Shown one piece after another: positions 40,481 to 52,715 of a DNA stretch of 64,000 nt (the first letter of the stretch is position 1; each line of letters opens with the position of its first letter). Origin of the DNA: Bufo bufo. Taxonomy: Eukaryota; Chordata; Amphibia; Anura; Bufonidae. The stretch covers positions 31,736,192 to 31,800,191 of the forward strand of contig NC_053392.1 in assembly GCF_905171765.1 (NCBI RefSeq). Reading direction: 5' to 3'. Both the position numbers and the translations under genes were made by a program. The notes beneath the pieces are model-generated. The model saw only the letters and a list, made by a program, of their open reading frames with translations. It was not told where the DNA came from and did no database searches.

Positions 40481-43400
40481 GCCTGGCCTGCCTGTGTGTG
40501 AGGAGCTGCAGGCCCACAGACTGTAGTGTGCCCACTGCCAGTGCTCACCCCTGTCATTCCGTGTGGCACAGGACTTTGCTTAAAAAAAGGCACTTAATTT
40601 TTACACTTTAATCTAAGGTTAGTTGCCTGCCAGTGTGTGTCAGGCTGACTTCCACTGACTGTAGTGTGCCCACTGCCAGTGCCCACCACTCATACCGGCT
40701 GGCACAGGACTTTGCATAAAAAAGGCATTTAATTTTTACACTTTAGTGTAATTTCAGCTGCTTGCCTGCTGCTAGTGTGTGTCAGGCCGACTTCAACTGA
40801 CTGTAGTGTGCCCACTGCCAGTGCCCACCCCTGTCATCCCGTGTGGCACAGGACTTTGCTTAAAAAAAAGGCACTTCATTTTTACACTTTAATCTAAGGT
40901 TAGTTGCCTGCCAGTGTGTGTCAGGCCGACTTCAACTGACTGTAGTGTGCCCACTGCCAGTGCCCACCCCTGTCATCCCGAGTGGCACAGGACTTTGCTT
41001 AAAAAATAGGCACTTAATTTTTACACTTTAATCTAAGGTTAGTTGCCTGCCAGTGTGTGTCAGGCTGACTTCCACTGACTGTAGTGTGCCCACTGCCAGT
41101 GCCCACCACTCATACCGGCTGGCACAGGACTTTGCATAAAAAAGGCATTTAATTTTTACACTTTAGTGTAATTTCAGCTGCTTGCCTGCTGCTAGTGTGT
41201 GTCAGGCCGACTTCAACTGACTGTAGTGTGCCCACTGCCAGTGCCCACCCCTGTCATACCGAGTGGCACAGGACTTTGCTTAAAAAATAGGCACTTAATT
41301 TTTACACTTTAATCTAAGGTTAGTTGCCTGCCAGTGTGTGTCAGGCTGACTTCCACTGACTGTAGTGTGCCCACTGCCAGTGCCCACCACTCATACCGGC
41401 TGGCACAGGACTTTGCATAAAAAAGGCATTTAATTTTTACACTTTAGTGTAATTTCAGCTGCTTGCCTGCTGCTAGTGTGTGTCAGGCCGACTTCAACTG
41501 ACTGTAGTGTGCCCACTGCCAGTGCCCACCCCTGTCATACCGAGTGGCACAGGACTTTGCTTAAAAAATAGGCACTTAATTTTTACACTTTAATCTAAGG
41601 TTAGTTGCCTGCCAGTGTGTGTCAGGCTGACTTCCACTGACTGTAGTGTGCCCACTGCCAGTGCCCACCACTCATACCGGCTGGCACAGGACTTTGCTTA
41701 AAAAAGGCATTTAATTTTTACACTTTAATGTAATTTCAGCTGCTTGCCTGCTGCTAGTGTGTGTCAGGCCGACTTCAACTGACTGTAGTGTGCCCACTGC
41801 CAGTGCCCACCCCTGTCATACCGAGTGGCACAGGACTTTGCTTAAAAAATAGGCACTTAATTTTTACACTTTAATCTAAGGTTAGTTGCCTGCCAGTGTG
41901 TGTCAGGCTGACTTCCACTGACTGTAGTGTGCCCACTGCCAGTGCCCACCACTCATACCGGCTGGCACAGGACTTTGCATAAAAAAGGCATTTAATTTTT
42001 ACACTTTAGTGTAATTTCAGCTGCTTGCCTGCTGCTAGTGTGTGTCAGGCCGACTTCAACTGACTGTAGTGTGCCCACTGCCAGTGCCAAACACTGATAC
42101 CGGGTGGCACAGTAGCTTGCCGATAAATAAGGCATTTAATTTTTAGACAGTAGTCTAAATTCAGTTGCTTGCCTGCTGCCAGTGTGTGTCAGGCCCGCTT
42201 CCACTGACTGTAGTGTGCCCACTGCCAGTGCCAACCACTGATACCGGGTGGCACAGTAGCTTGCCGATAAATAAGGCATTTAATTTTTAGACAGTAGTCT
42301 AAATTCAGTTGCTTGCCTGCTGCCAGTGTGTGTCAGGCCCTCTTCCACTGACTGTAGTGTGCCCACTGCCAGTGCCAACCACTCATACCGGGTGGCACAG
42401 TAGCTTGCCGATAAATAAGGCATTTAATTTTTACACTTTAGTGTAATTTCAGTTGCTTGCCTGCTGCCAGTGTGTGTCAGGCCCGCTTCCACTGACTGTA
42501 GTGTGCCCACTGCCAGTGCCAACCACTGATACCGGGTGGCACAGTAGCTTGCCGATAAATAAGGCATTTAATTTTTACACTTTAGTGTAATTTCAGTTGC
42601 TTGCCTGCTGCCAGTGTGTGTCAGGCCCGCTTCCACTGACTGTAGTGTGCCCACTGCCAGTGCCTACCACTGATACCGGGTGGCACAGTAGCTTGCCGAT
42701 AAATAAGGCATTTAATTTTTACACTTTAGTGTAATTTCAGTTGCTTGCCTGCTGCCAGTGTGTGTCAGGCCGACTTCAACTGACTGTAGTGTGCCCACTG
42801 CCAGTGCCCACCCCTGTCATCCCGTGTGGCACAGGACTTTGCTTAAAAAAAAGGCACTTCATTTTTACACTTTAATCTAAGGTTAGTTGCCTGCCAGTGT
42901 GTGTCAGGCCGACTTCAACTGACTGTAGTGTGCCCACTGCCAGTGCCCACCCCTGTCATCCCGAGTGGCACAGGACTTTGCTTAAAAAATAGGCACTTAA
43001 TTTTTACACTTTAATCTAAGGTTAGTTGCCTGCCAGTGTGTGTCAGGCTGACTTCCACTGACTGTAGTGTGCCCACTGCCAGTGCCCACCACTCATACCG
43101 GCTGGCACAGGACTTTGCTTAAAAAAGGCATTTAATTTTTACACTTTAATGTAATTTCAGCTGCTTGCCTGCTGCTAGTGTGTGTCAGGCCGACTTCAAC
43201 TGACTGTAGTGTGCCCACTGCCAGTGCCCACCCCTGTCATACCGAGTGGCACAGGACTTTGCTTAAAAAATAGGCACTTAATTTTTACACTTTAATCTAA
43301 GGTTAGTTGCCTGCCAGTGTGTGTCAGGCTGACTTCCACTGACTGTAGTGTGCCCACTGCCAGTGCCCACCACTCATACCGGCTGGCACAGGACTTTGCT

Positions 43401-46400
43401 TAAAAAAGGCATTTAATTTTTACACTTTAATGTAATTTCAGCTGCTTGCCTGCTGCTAGTGTGTGTCAGGCCGACTTCAACTGACTGTAGTGTGCCCACT
43501 GCCAGTGCCCACCCCTGTCATACCGAGTGGCACAGGACTTTGCTTAAAAAATAGGCACTTAATTTTTACACTTTAATCTAAGGTTAGTTGCCTGCCAGTG
43601 TGTGTCAGGCTGACTTCCACTGACTGTAGTGTGCCCACTGCCAGTGCCCACCACTCATACCGGCTGGCACAGGACTTTGCATAAAAAAGGCATTTAATTT
43701 TTACACTTTAGTGTAATTTCAGCTGCTTGCCTGCTGCTAGTGTGTGTCAGGCCGACTTCAACTGACTGTAGTGTGCCCACTGCCAGTGCCCACCCCTGTC
43801 ATACCGAGTGGCACAGGACTTTGCTTAAAAAATAGGCACTTAATTTTTACACTTTAATCTAAGGTTAGTTGCCTGCCAGTGTGTGTCAGGCTGACTTCCA
43901 CTGACTGTAGTGTGCCCACTGCCAGTGCCCACCACTCATACCGGCTGGCACAGGACTTTGCTTAAAAAAGGCATTTAATTTTTACACTTTAATGTAATTT
44001 CAGCTGCTTGCCTGCTGCTAGTGTGTGTCAGGCCGACTTCAACTGACTGTAGTGTGCCCACTGCCAGTGCCCACCCCTGTCATACCGAGTGGCACAGGAC
44101 TTTGCTTAAAAAATAGGCACTTAATTTTTACACTTTAATCTAAGGTTAGTTGCCTGCCAGTGTGTGTCAGGCTGACTTCCACTGACTGTAGTGTGCCCAC
44201 TGCCAGTGCCCACCACTCATACCGGCTGGCACAGGACTTTGCATAAAAAAGGCATTTAATTTTTACACTTTAGTGTAATTTCAGCTGCTTGCCTGCTGCT
44301 AGTGTGTGTCAGGCCGACTTCAACTGACTGTAGTGTGCCCACTGCCAGTGCCAACCACTGATACCGGGTGGCACAGTAGCTTGCCGATAAATAAGGCATT
44401 TAATTTTTAGACAGTAGTCTAAATTCAGTTGCTTGCCTGCTGCCAGTGTGTGTCAGGCCCGCTTCCACTGACTGTAGTGTGCCCACTGCCAGTGCCAACC
44501 ACTGATACCGGGTGGCACAGTAGCTTGCCGATAAATAAGGCATTTAATTTTTAGACAGTAGTCTAAATTCAGTTGCTTGCCTGCTGCCAGTGTGTGTCAG
44601 GCCCTCTTCCACTGACTGTAGTGTGCCCACTGCCAGTGCCAACCACTCATACCGGGTGGCACAGTAGCTTGCCGATAAATAAGGCATTTAATTTTTACAC
44701 TTTAGTGTAATTTCAGTTGCTTGCCTGCTGCCAGTGTGTGTCAGGCCCGCTTCCACTGACTGTAGTGTGCCCACTGCCAGTGCCAACCACTGATACCGGG
44801 TGGCACAGTAGCTTGCCGATAAATAAGGCATTTAATTTTTAGACAGTAGTCTAAATTCAGTTGCTTGCCTGCTGCCAGTCAGTGTGTCAGGCCCTCTTCC
44901 ACTGACTGTAGTGTGCCCACTGCCAGTGCCAACCACTCATACCGGGTGGCACAGTAGCTTGCCGATAAATAAGGCATTTAATTTTTACACTTTAGTGTAA
45001 TTTCAGTTGCTTGCCTGCTGCCAGTGTGTGTCAGGCCCGCTTCTACTGACTGTAGTGTGCCCACTGCCAGTGCCAACCACTGATACCGGGTGGCACAGTA
45101 GCTTGCCGATAAATAAGGCATTTAATTTTTACACTTTAGTGTAATTTCAGTTGCTTGCCTGCTGCCAGTGTGTGTCAGGCCCGCTTCCACTGACTGTAGT
45201 GTGCCCACTGCCAGTGCCAACCACTGATACCGGGTGGCACAGTAGCTTGCCGATAAATAAGGCATTTAATTTTTAGACAGTAGTCTAAATTCAGTTGCTT
45301 GCCTGCTGCCAGTCAGTGTGTCAGGCCCTCTTCCACTGACTGTAGTGTGCCCACTGCCAGTGCCAACCACTCATACCGGGTGGCACAGTAGATTGCCGAT
45401 AAATAAGGCATTTAATTTTTACACTTTAGTGTAATTTCAGTTGCTTGCCTGCTGCCAGTGTGTGTCAGGCCCGCTTCTACTAACTGTAGTGTGCCCACTG
45501 CCAGTGCCACCACTGATACCGGGTGGCACAGTAGCTTGCCGATAAATAAGGCATTTAATTTTTACACTTTAGTGTAATTTCAGTTGCTTGCCTGCTGCCA
45601 GTGTGTGTCAGGCCCGCTTCCACTGACTGTAGTGTGCCCACTGCCAGTGCCAACCACTGATACCGGGTGGCACAGTAGCTTGCCGATAAATAAGGCATTT
45701 AATTTTTAGACAGTAGTCTAAATTCAGTTGCTTGCCTGCTGCCAGTCAGTGTGTCAGGCCCTCTTCCACTGACTGTAGTGTGCCCACTGCCAGTGCCAAC
45801 CACTCATACCGGGTGGCACAGTAGCTTGCCGATAAATAAGGCATTTAATTTTTACACTTTAGTGTAATTTCAGTTGCTTGCCTGCTGCCAGTGTGTGTCA
45901 GGCCCGCTTCTACTGACTGTAGTGTGCCCACTGCCAGTGCCTACCACTGATACCGGGTGGCACAGTAGCTTGCCGATAAATAAGGCATTTAATTTTTACA
46001 CTTTAGTGTAATTTCAGTTGCTTGCCTGCTGCCAGTGTGTGTCAGGCCCGCTTCCACTGACTGTAGTGTGCCCACTGCCAGTGCCAACCACTGATACCGG
46101 GTGGCACAGTAGCTTGCCGATAAATAAGGCATTTAATTTTTAGACAGTAGTCTAAATTCAGTTGCTTGCCTGCTGCCAGTCAGTGTGTCAGGCCCTCTTC
46201 CACTGACTGTAGTGTGCCCACTGCCAGTGCCAACCACTCATACCGGGTGGCACAGTAGCTTGCCGATAAATAAGGCATTTAATTTTTACACTTTAGTGTA
46301 ATTTCAGTTGCTTGCCTGCTGCCAGTGTGTGTCAGGCCCGCTTCTACTGACTGTAGTGTGCCCACTGCCAGTGCCAACCACTGATACCGGGTGGCACAGT

Positions 46401-47130
46401 AGCTTGCCGATAAATAAGGCATTTAATTTTTAGACAGTAGTCTAAATTCAGTTGCTTGCCTGCTGCCAGTGTGTGTCAGGCCCGCTTCCACTGACTGTAG
46501 TGTGCCCACTGCCAGTGCCAACCACTGATACCGGGTGGCACAGTAGCTTGTCGATAAATAAGGCATTTAATTTTTACACTTTAGTGTAATTTCAGTTGCT
46601 TGCCTGCTGCCAGTGTGTGTCAGGCCCGCTTCCACTGACTGTAGTGTGCCCACTGCCAGTGCCAACCACTGATACCGGGTGGCACAGTAGCTTGCCGATA
46701 AATAAGGCATTTAATTTTTAGACAGTAGTCTAAATTCAGTTGCTTGCCTGCTGCCAGTGTGTGTCAGGCCCTCTTCCACTGACTGTAGTGTGCCCACTGC
46801 CAGTGCCAACCATTCATACCGGGTGGCACAGTAGCTTGCCGATAAATAAGGCATTTAATTTTTACACTTTAGTGTAATTTCAGTTGCTTGCCTGCTGCCA
46901 GTGTGTGTCAGGCCCTCTTCCACTGACTGTAGTGTGCCCACTGCCAGTGCCAACCACTGATACCGGGTGGCACAGTAGCTTGCCGATAAATAAGGCATTT
47001 AATTTTTAGACAGTAGTCTAAATTCAGTTGCTTGCCTGCTGCCAGTGTGTGTCAGGCCCACTTCCACAGACTGTAGTGTGCCCACTGCCAGTGCCAACCA
47101 CTCATACCGGGTGGCACAGTACCTAGCACG
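40480..47130 (+). repeat. ~140-bp tandem array in the hAT-B leader, ~47 units
   Basis: Each unit contains gactgtagtgtgcccactgc and cagtgtgtgtcagg. Three subtypes occur: an ataggcacttaatttttaca / aatctaaggttagttgcc type, a ggcatttaatttttacactt / agtgtaatttcagctgc type and a cttgccgataaataaggc type. The first two alternate as a ~282-bp dimer in 40.6-42.1 and 42.8-44.3 kb. The array ends 26 bp before the transposase start codon. Confidence 0.95.
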
Positions 47131-47156
47131 CGTAGTACCACTTATCTAAAAAAAAA

Positions 47157-50100
47157 ATGACAGGCAGAGGCAGGCCACCCCGCAGGGGCCGTCGTGGTCG
47201 TGGTGCTGTGATTTCCACTGTCCCTGGAATAATGCCCAGTTTTCAGAGGCCACGTACCCTGAACCCGAAAAATTCAGAGGACGTAGTTGACTGGCTTAGA
47301 CAGGACACCCAATCTTCAACAGCTTCCGCTAAGAACCTTGACGCACCATCCTCCTCCAACTCAGCTTCGGTCACCTGCTCTCAAGTTACCACGCACCCGC
47401 CCGTCGCCACTACCACCACAGCCACCACAGCCGCTTCACTTGATCCGTCAGAGGAGTTATTTACACATCAGTTGGATGCAATTAGTGATGCGCAACCATT
47501 ATTGCCAGATGATGTAGATTACGGGGATATGTCTCAGTCAGGCAGGATTACACACATGGACGTACAGTGTGATGATGATGATGTTGTACCCGCTGCTGCT
47601 TCCTTTGCTGAGGTGTCAGATACAAGTGAAGCGGTTGATGATGACGATGTGTCCACGGATGCCACGTGGGTGCCTGCTCGAAGAGAAGAAGAGGGGGAAA
47701 GTTCTGAAGGGGAGACAGAGAGAATGAGGAGACGAGTTGGAAGCAGGGGGAGGTCGTCGCAAGGAGTTAGTGGCACAGTCAGACAGCATGTATCGGCACC
47801 TGGGGTCAGCCAGACAGCACGCCAGTCAACGCATGCTGTTGCCACCACTAGAATGCCGTCATTGCAAAGCTCAGCAGTGTGGCATTTTTTTTGTGTGTCT
47901 GCCTCTGATAAAAGCAATGCCATTTGCAACCTGTGCCAAAAGAAACTGAGTCGTGGGAAGTCCAACACCCACCTTGGTACAACTGCTTTGCGAAGGCACA
48001 TGATCTCACATCACAAACGCCTATGGGATCAACACATGAGTACAAGCAGCACACAAACTCAAAGCCACCATGCTCCTCCTGGTCCTGCATCTTCAGCCAC
48101 GTCAACCACTGCTGTCCTCCCTGCCCCCTCTCAACCACCCGCCACTCCATCTCTCACCTTCAGCAGTTCCTGCTCATCTGCCCACAGTCAGGTGTCTGTC
48201 AAGGACATGTTTGAGCATAAGAAGCCAATGTCACAAAGTCACCCCCTTGCCCGGCGACTGACAGCTGGCTTGACGGAACTCTTAGCCCGCCAGCTTTTAC
48301 CATACCAGCTGGTAGAGTCTGAGGCCTTCAAAAAATTTGTCGCTATTGGGACACCACAGTGGAAGGTACCCGGACGAAATTTTTTTTCAAAAAAGGCAAT
48401 CCCAAACCTCTACCATGTCATTGAAAAGGAAGTCATGGCATCTCTGGCATACAGTGTTGGGGCAAGGGTCCATCTGACCACTGATACCTGGTCTGCAAAG
48501 CACGGTCAGGGCAGGTATATCACGTATACTGCGCATTGGGTCAACCTGCTGACGGCTGACAAGCATGGAATGCGTGGCTCTGCAGCGGAGTTGGTGACAC
48601 CACCACGACTTGCAGGCAGACCTACTGCCACCTCCTCTACTCCTACTCCATCCTCTTTAATTTCCTCCTCGGCTGAGTCCTCTTCTGCTGCGGCGTCTGG
48701 CTGCACATCAACTGATTCCCCCCAGCTCCCCAGGGGCTATTCCACATCCCGGATACGACAGTGTAACGCTATCTTGGGGTTGACTTGCCTGAAAGCAGAG
48801 AGCCACACAGGACCAGCACTCCTGTCCGCCCTGAACGCACAGGTGGATCAGTGGCTGACCCCGCACCAACTGGAGATCGGCAAAGTGGTGTGTGACAATG
48901 GAAGCAATCTGTTGGCGGCATTAAATTTGGGCAAGTTGTCACATGTGCCGTGCATGGCACATGTGTTGAATCTCATCGTACAACGTTTTGTGTCTAAGTA
49001 CCCAGGCTTACAGGACGTCCTCAAGCAGGCCAGGAAGGTGTGTGGCCATTTCAGGCGTTCCTACACGGCCATGGCGCACTTTTCCGATATTCAGCGGCGA
49101 AACAACATGCCAGTGAGGCGCTTGATATGCGACAGCCCGACACGTTGGAATTCAACACTCCTAATGTTCGACCGCCTGCTCCAACAAGAAAAAGCCGTCA
49201 ACGAGTATTTGTATGACCGGGGTGCTAGGACAGCCTCTGCGGAGCTGGGAATCTTTTTGCCACGTTACTGGACACTCATGCGCAATGCCTGTAGGCTTAT
49301 GCGTCCTTTTGAGGAGGTGACAAACCTAGTCAGTCGCACCGAAGGCACCATCAGCGACCTCATCCCATTTGTTTTCTTCCTGGAGCGTGCCCTGCGAAGA
49401 GTTCTGGATCAGGCTGTAGATGAGCGTGAAGAGGAAGAGGAAGAGTTGTGGTCACCATCACCACCAGAAACAGCCTTGTCATCATCGCTTGCCGGACCTG
49501 CAGCAACGCTGGAAGAGGAGTATGAGGAAGAGGAGTCAGAGGAGGAATGTGGCGGCTTTGAGGAGGAGGAAGACCAACCACAGCAGGCACCCCAGGGTGC
49601 TCGTTGTTGTCACCTATCTGGGACCCATGGTGTTGTACGTGGCTGGGGGGAAGAACAGACCGTCAATGACATCAGTGAGGACGAGGAACGGGAAATGAGA
49701 AGCTCTGCATCCAACCTTGTTCAAATGGGGTCTTTCATGCTGTCATGTCTGTTGAGGGACCCACGTATAAAAAGGATAAAGGAGAACGATCTGTACTGGG
49801 TGACCACGCTACTAGACCCCCGGTATAAGCAGAAAGTGGCAGAAATGTTACCAAATTACCGAAAGTCGGAAAGGATGCAGCAGTTCAAAACCAAACTAAA
49901 AAATATGCTTTACACAGCTTATAAGGGAGATGTCACAGCACAACGGGAATCTAACAGGGGAAGAGGTGAGTGTAATCCTCCTCCTACCACGGCGGCAAGG
50001 ACTGGACGATTTACAGATGTGTTGTTGATGGAGGACATGCGGAGCTTTTTCAGTCCTACTCATCGCCACAGCCCTTCGGGATCCAGCCTTAGAGAACGAC

Positions 50101-50405
50101 TCGACCGACAGGTAGCAGACTACCTCGCCTTAACAGCAGATATCGACACTCTGAGGAGCAATGAACCCCTTCACTACTGGGTGTGCAGGCTTGACCTGTG
50201 GCCTGAGCTATCCCAGTTTGCGATAGAACTTCTGGCCTGCCCTGCTTCAAGTGTCCTGTCAGAAAGGAGCTTCAGTGCAGCAGGAGGCATTGTCACTGAC
50301 AAGAGAAGTCGCCTCGGTCAAAAAAGTGTTGATTACCTCACCTTCATAAAGATGAATGAGGCATGGATCCCGAAGGGACTGACAGTGGGGGATACGTTTG
50401 ACTAA
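47157..50405 (+). CDS. hAT transposase with BED zinc finger (ZBED/Ac type), intact
   Basis: A 1082-residue intact frame. It starts with an Arg/Gly-rich tail (MTGRGRPPRRGRRGRG), then an acidic Ser/Thr-rich region to about residue 190. A BED zinc finger lies at about 239-287 (SAVWHFF, CNLCQKK, LRRHMISHH). The RNase H-like core shows D443 in TTDTWS and D580 in VCDNGSN, a CMAHVLNLIV helix and TRWNST. An acidic insertion lies about 755-830. The LDPRYK block and C-terminal hAT dimerisation region carry E1036 in SSVLSERSFSAAGG. It would bind the element ends and catalyse cut-and-paste transposition in the nucleus. The start is supported by the same ATGACAGGCAGAGG context in hAT-A. No break was found. 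Confidence 0.93.
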   Translation: MTGRGRPPRRGRRGRGAVISTVPGIMPSFQRPRTLNPKNSEDVVDWLRQDTQSSTASAKNLDAPSSSNSASVTCSQVTTHPPVATTTTATTAASLDPSEELFTHQLDAISDAQPLLPDDVDYGDMSQSGRITHMDVQCDDDDVVPAAASFAEVSDTSEAVDDDDVSTDATWVPARREEEGESSEGETERMRRRVGSRGRSSQGVSGTVRQHVSAPGVSQTARQSTHAVATTRMPSLQSSAVWHFFCVSASDKSNAICNLCQKKLSRGKSNTHLGTTALRRHMISHHKRLWDQHMSTSSTQTQSHHAPPGPASSATSTTAVLPAPSQPPATPSLTFSSSCSSAHSQVSVKDMFEHKKPMSQSHPLARRLTAGLTELLARQLLPYQLVESEAFKKFVAIGTPQWKVPGRNFFSKKAIPNLYHVIEKEVMASLAYSVGARVHLTTDTWSAKHGQGRYITYTAHWVNLLTADKHGMRGSAAELVTPPRLAGRPTATSSTPTPSSLISSSAESSSAAASGCTSTDSPQLPRGYSTSRIRQCNAILGLTCLKAESHTGPALLSALNAQVDQWLTPHQLEIGKVVCDNGSNLLAALNLGKLSHVPCMAHVLNLIVQRFVSKYPGLQDVLKQARKVCGHFRRSYTAMAHFSDIQRRNNMPVRRLICDSPTRWNSTLLMFDRLLQQEKAVNEYLYDRGARTASAELGIFLPRYWTLMRNACRLMRPFEEVTNLVSRTEGTISDLIPFVFFLERALRRVLDQAVDEREEEEEELWSPSPPETALSSSLAGPAATLEEEYEEEESEEECGGFEEEEDQPQQAPQGARCCHLSGTHGVVRGWGEEQTVNDISEDEEREMRSSASNLVQMGSFMLSCLLRDPRIKRIKENDLYWVTTLLDPRYKQKVAEMLPNYRKSERMQQFKTKLKNMLYTAYKGDVTAQRESNRGRGECNPPPTTAARTGRFTDVLLMEDMRSFFSPTHRHSPSGSSLRERLDRQVADYLALTADIDTLRSNEPLHYWVCRLDLWPELSQFAIELLACPASSVLSERSFSAAGGIVTDKRSRLGQKSVDYLTFIKMNEAWIPKGLTVGDTFD

Positions 50406-50849
50406 CAAAAGGCCTGATTACATGCCTTGGCCTCAAAATGGTCCCCACGCAGCTGTATTTAATGTCTGCATACCGGATGACTTTCGTGAATTCTCCACCA
50501 CCAACTAGGGTTCAAGCCGTAATGTTTTAGTCACTTTTCTGCCTGGAAAACATAAATTTTTCCGGCCGCTGCTACAATAGCGTCTGCAACAGTGCCATTA
50601 TTTTTCAGGCATGTGTACATGCCTAATTTTTCTGTCCTATGGTGCAGCACTGTGGCTGCAAAAACAAACCAAAAAAAAAAGGCACATACAAGTGTCAATT
50701 CCCCTTCGTGATCGTTACCTTGTTGTGGTGAAGGGGCTTGCGTATCACAATGAAGCAATCATCATCACCTCTATAAAAGTGTGTTGGCAATGTTGCCACA
50801 CCCCAGATGATAAGGCCGTTGCTTCATTATGGTCAGACCAAAAGCGATC
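50406..50849 (+). other. 3' untranslated sequence of hAT-B
   Basis: Non-coding sequence after the transposase stop. No further feature is seen. Confidence 0.5.
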
Positions 50850-50987
50850 GGGTGGCCACGCTACTAGACCCCCGGTATAAGCAGAAAGTGGCAGAAATGT
50901 TACCAAATTACCAAAAGTCGGAAAGGATGCAGCAGTTCAAAACCAAACTAAAAAATATGCTTTACACAGCTTATAAGGGGGATGTCA
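50850..50987 (+). pseudogene. 138-bp duplicate of transposase coding sequence in the 3' region
   Basis: Nearly identical to 49798-49935 inside the transposase frame (ctactagacccccggtataa, gaaatgttaccaaattacc). It lies about 450 bp after the stop codon and encodes the LDPRYKQKVAEMLPNY segment without the rest of the protein. Confidence 0.9.
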
Positions 50988-51034
50988 ATGGGGGATTCGA
51001 CAATGGTTAATCAATTCGACCGGATAGGGTCCGT

Positions 51035-52135
51035 AACAGGGATTAAACTGATAGCAATAGTACTAGTTAAGACACCACTCATATAGGGTGTCACAGCACA
51101 TTGCTCTGTGCACGCGCAGTGCCCCAATTTGGGAGTAAGAGGACCGACCAAGCTGCTTTTTCCATCTCCCGGTTCCTGAAATCAATTCAGTTTAGTGTAT
51201 GAGAGTTTGGTCTGTCACTGTGAAGGCAGTCGAAGGTACCCCGCCTAAATTTTTTTTCATAAAAGGCAATTCCTGATATGGGACGTAACAGGGATTAAAC
51301 TGATGAGAATAATACTACAGAAAATACCACTCATATCGGTGGAGGGAGCCAGCGTTTTTTTAACCATCTCCCCGTTCAAAAAATCTATTTAATAAATGGC
51401 CCCCAGATTGGGGATGTTAGAGGGATTAAACTGATGAGAATAGTACTACAGAAAATACCACTCATATCGGGTGTGACAGTAAATTGCACGGCGCAGATGC
51501 AGTCACCGTGGTTTAAAACAGAGTGGAGGGAGCCAGCGTTTTTTAACCATCTCCCCGTTCGAAAAATCTATTCAATAAATGGCACCCAGATTGGGGACGT
51601 TAGAGGGATTAAACTGATGAGAATAGTACTACAGAAAATACCACTCATATCGGGTGTGACAGTAAATTGCACGGCGCAGACGCAGTCACCGTGGTTTAAA
51701 ACAGAGTGGAGGGAGCCAGGTTTTTTTAACCATCTCCCCGTTCGAAAAATCTATTCAATAAATGGCACCCAGATTGGGGACGTTAGAGGGATTAAACTGA
51801 TGAGAATAGTACTACAGAAAATACCACTCATATCGGGTGTGACAGTAAATTGCACGGCGCAGACGCAGTCACCGTGGATTAAAACAGAGTGGAGGGAGCC
51901 AGCGTTTTTTTAACCATCTCCCCGTCCGAAAAATCTGTTTAATAAATGGCCCCCAGATTGGGGAGTCGGGGACGTTAGAGGGATTAAACTGATGAGAATA
52001 GTACTACAGAAAATACCACTCATATCGGGTGTGACAGTAAATTGCACGGCGCAGACGCAGTCACCGTGGATAAAAACAAAGGGGAGGGAGCCAGCGTTTT
52101 TTTAACCATCTCCCCGTTCGAAAAATCAATTCAAT
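51035..52135 (+). repeat. ~183-bp tandem array in the hAT-B 3' region
   Basis: Five to six units with gggattaaactgatgagaat, accactcatatcgggtgtga, cagtcaccgtgg and accatctccccgttcgaaaa. The first units are shorter or diverged. The open frame at 51434-51913 is a repeat by-product. Confidence 0.92.
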
Positions 52136-52706
52136 TGACCTTTCGGGGACCCTTGGTGTTGTACGTGGCTGGGTGGAGGAAGAAACCTTCAATGACATCA
52201 CCGGGACGTGGCTAGCTTGGTATCCAACCTTGTGCAAATGGGGAGTTTGCGGTTGTGCAAATGAACTGTTTGCGGTGCATTAAAAGGGGAGTTTGGTCTG
52301 TCAATGTCTGTGATGCGGGCGTAACCCTTACACTACCTGATCGATACAACATCATACCTGATCGTATACACACACTGGATGTTTTAAAGCACGTTATTCC
52401 AAACAATTTAGGAATGTTAGTTGATTTATGCCCTTTATGGATTAAAACCCGACTCTGCGTCCACTACGTAATTTTCCATGGGAGTTTTGCCATAGATCCC
52501 CCTCCGGCATGCCACAGTCCAGGTGTTAGACCCCTTGAAACAACTTTCTCATCACTATTGTGGCCAGAAAGAGTCCCTGTGGGTTTTAAAATTCGCCTGT
52601 CTATTGAAGTCTATGGCGGTTCGCCCGGTTCGCCAGTTCGCGAACATTTGCGGAAGTTCGCGTTCGCTGTTCGCGAACTGAAAATTTTATGTTCGCGACA
52701 TCACTA
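52136..52706 (+). mobile_element. hAT-B right end
   Basis: Non-coding subterminal region ending in GTTCGCGAAC-rich palindromic sequence. It includes cttggtgttgtacgtggctg, a second short echo of transposase coding sequence (49628-49648). Confidence 0.7.
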
Positions 52707-52715
52707 CTGAGGTGG

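Larger units (their letters stand above)
40030..52706 (+). mobile_element. hAT-B element, 12,677 bp, apparently complete
   Basis: Termini TAGAGATGGCCCGAAC and GTTCGCGACATCACTA, with CGAAC/GTTCG-rich subterminal regions, are flanked by CTGAGGTG at 40022-40029 and 52707-52714. Contents in order: a 450-bp leader, a 6.6-kb tandem array, an intact 1082-codon transposase frame and a 2.3-kb 3' region with a duplicated coding piece and a second tandem array. It lies 9 bp from the right end of the TTAA element. This is very long for a hAT. Confidence 0.92.

Noticed and set aside
51434..51913. 159-aa repetitive frame after the hAT-B gene
   Set aside because: The unit is about 183 bp, a multiple of three, so the frame persists. 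The repeated peptide has no domain.
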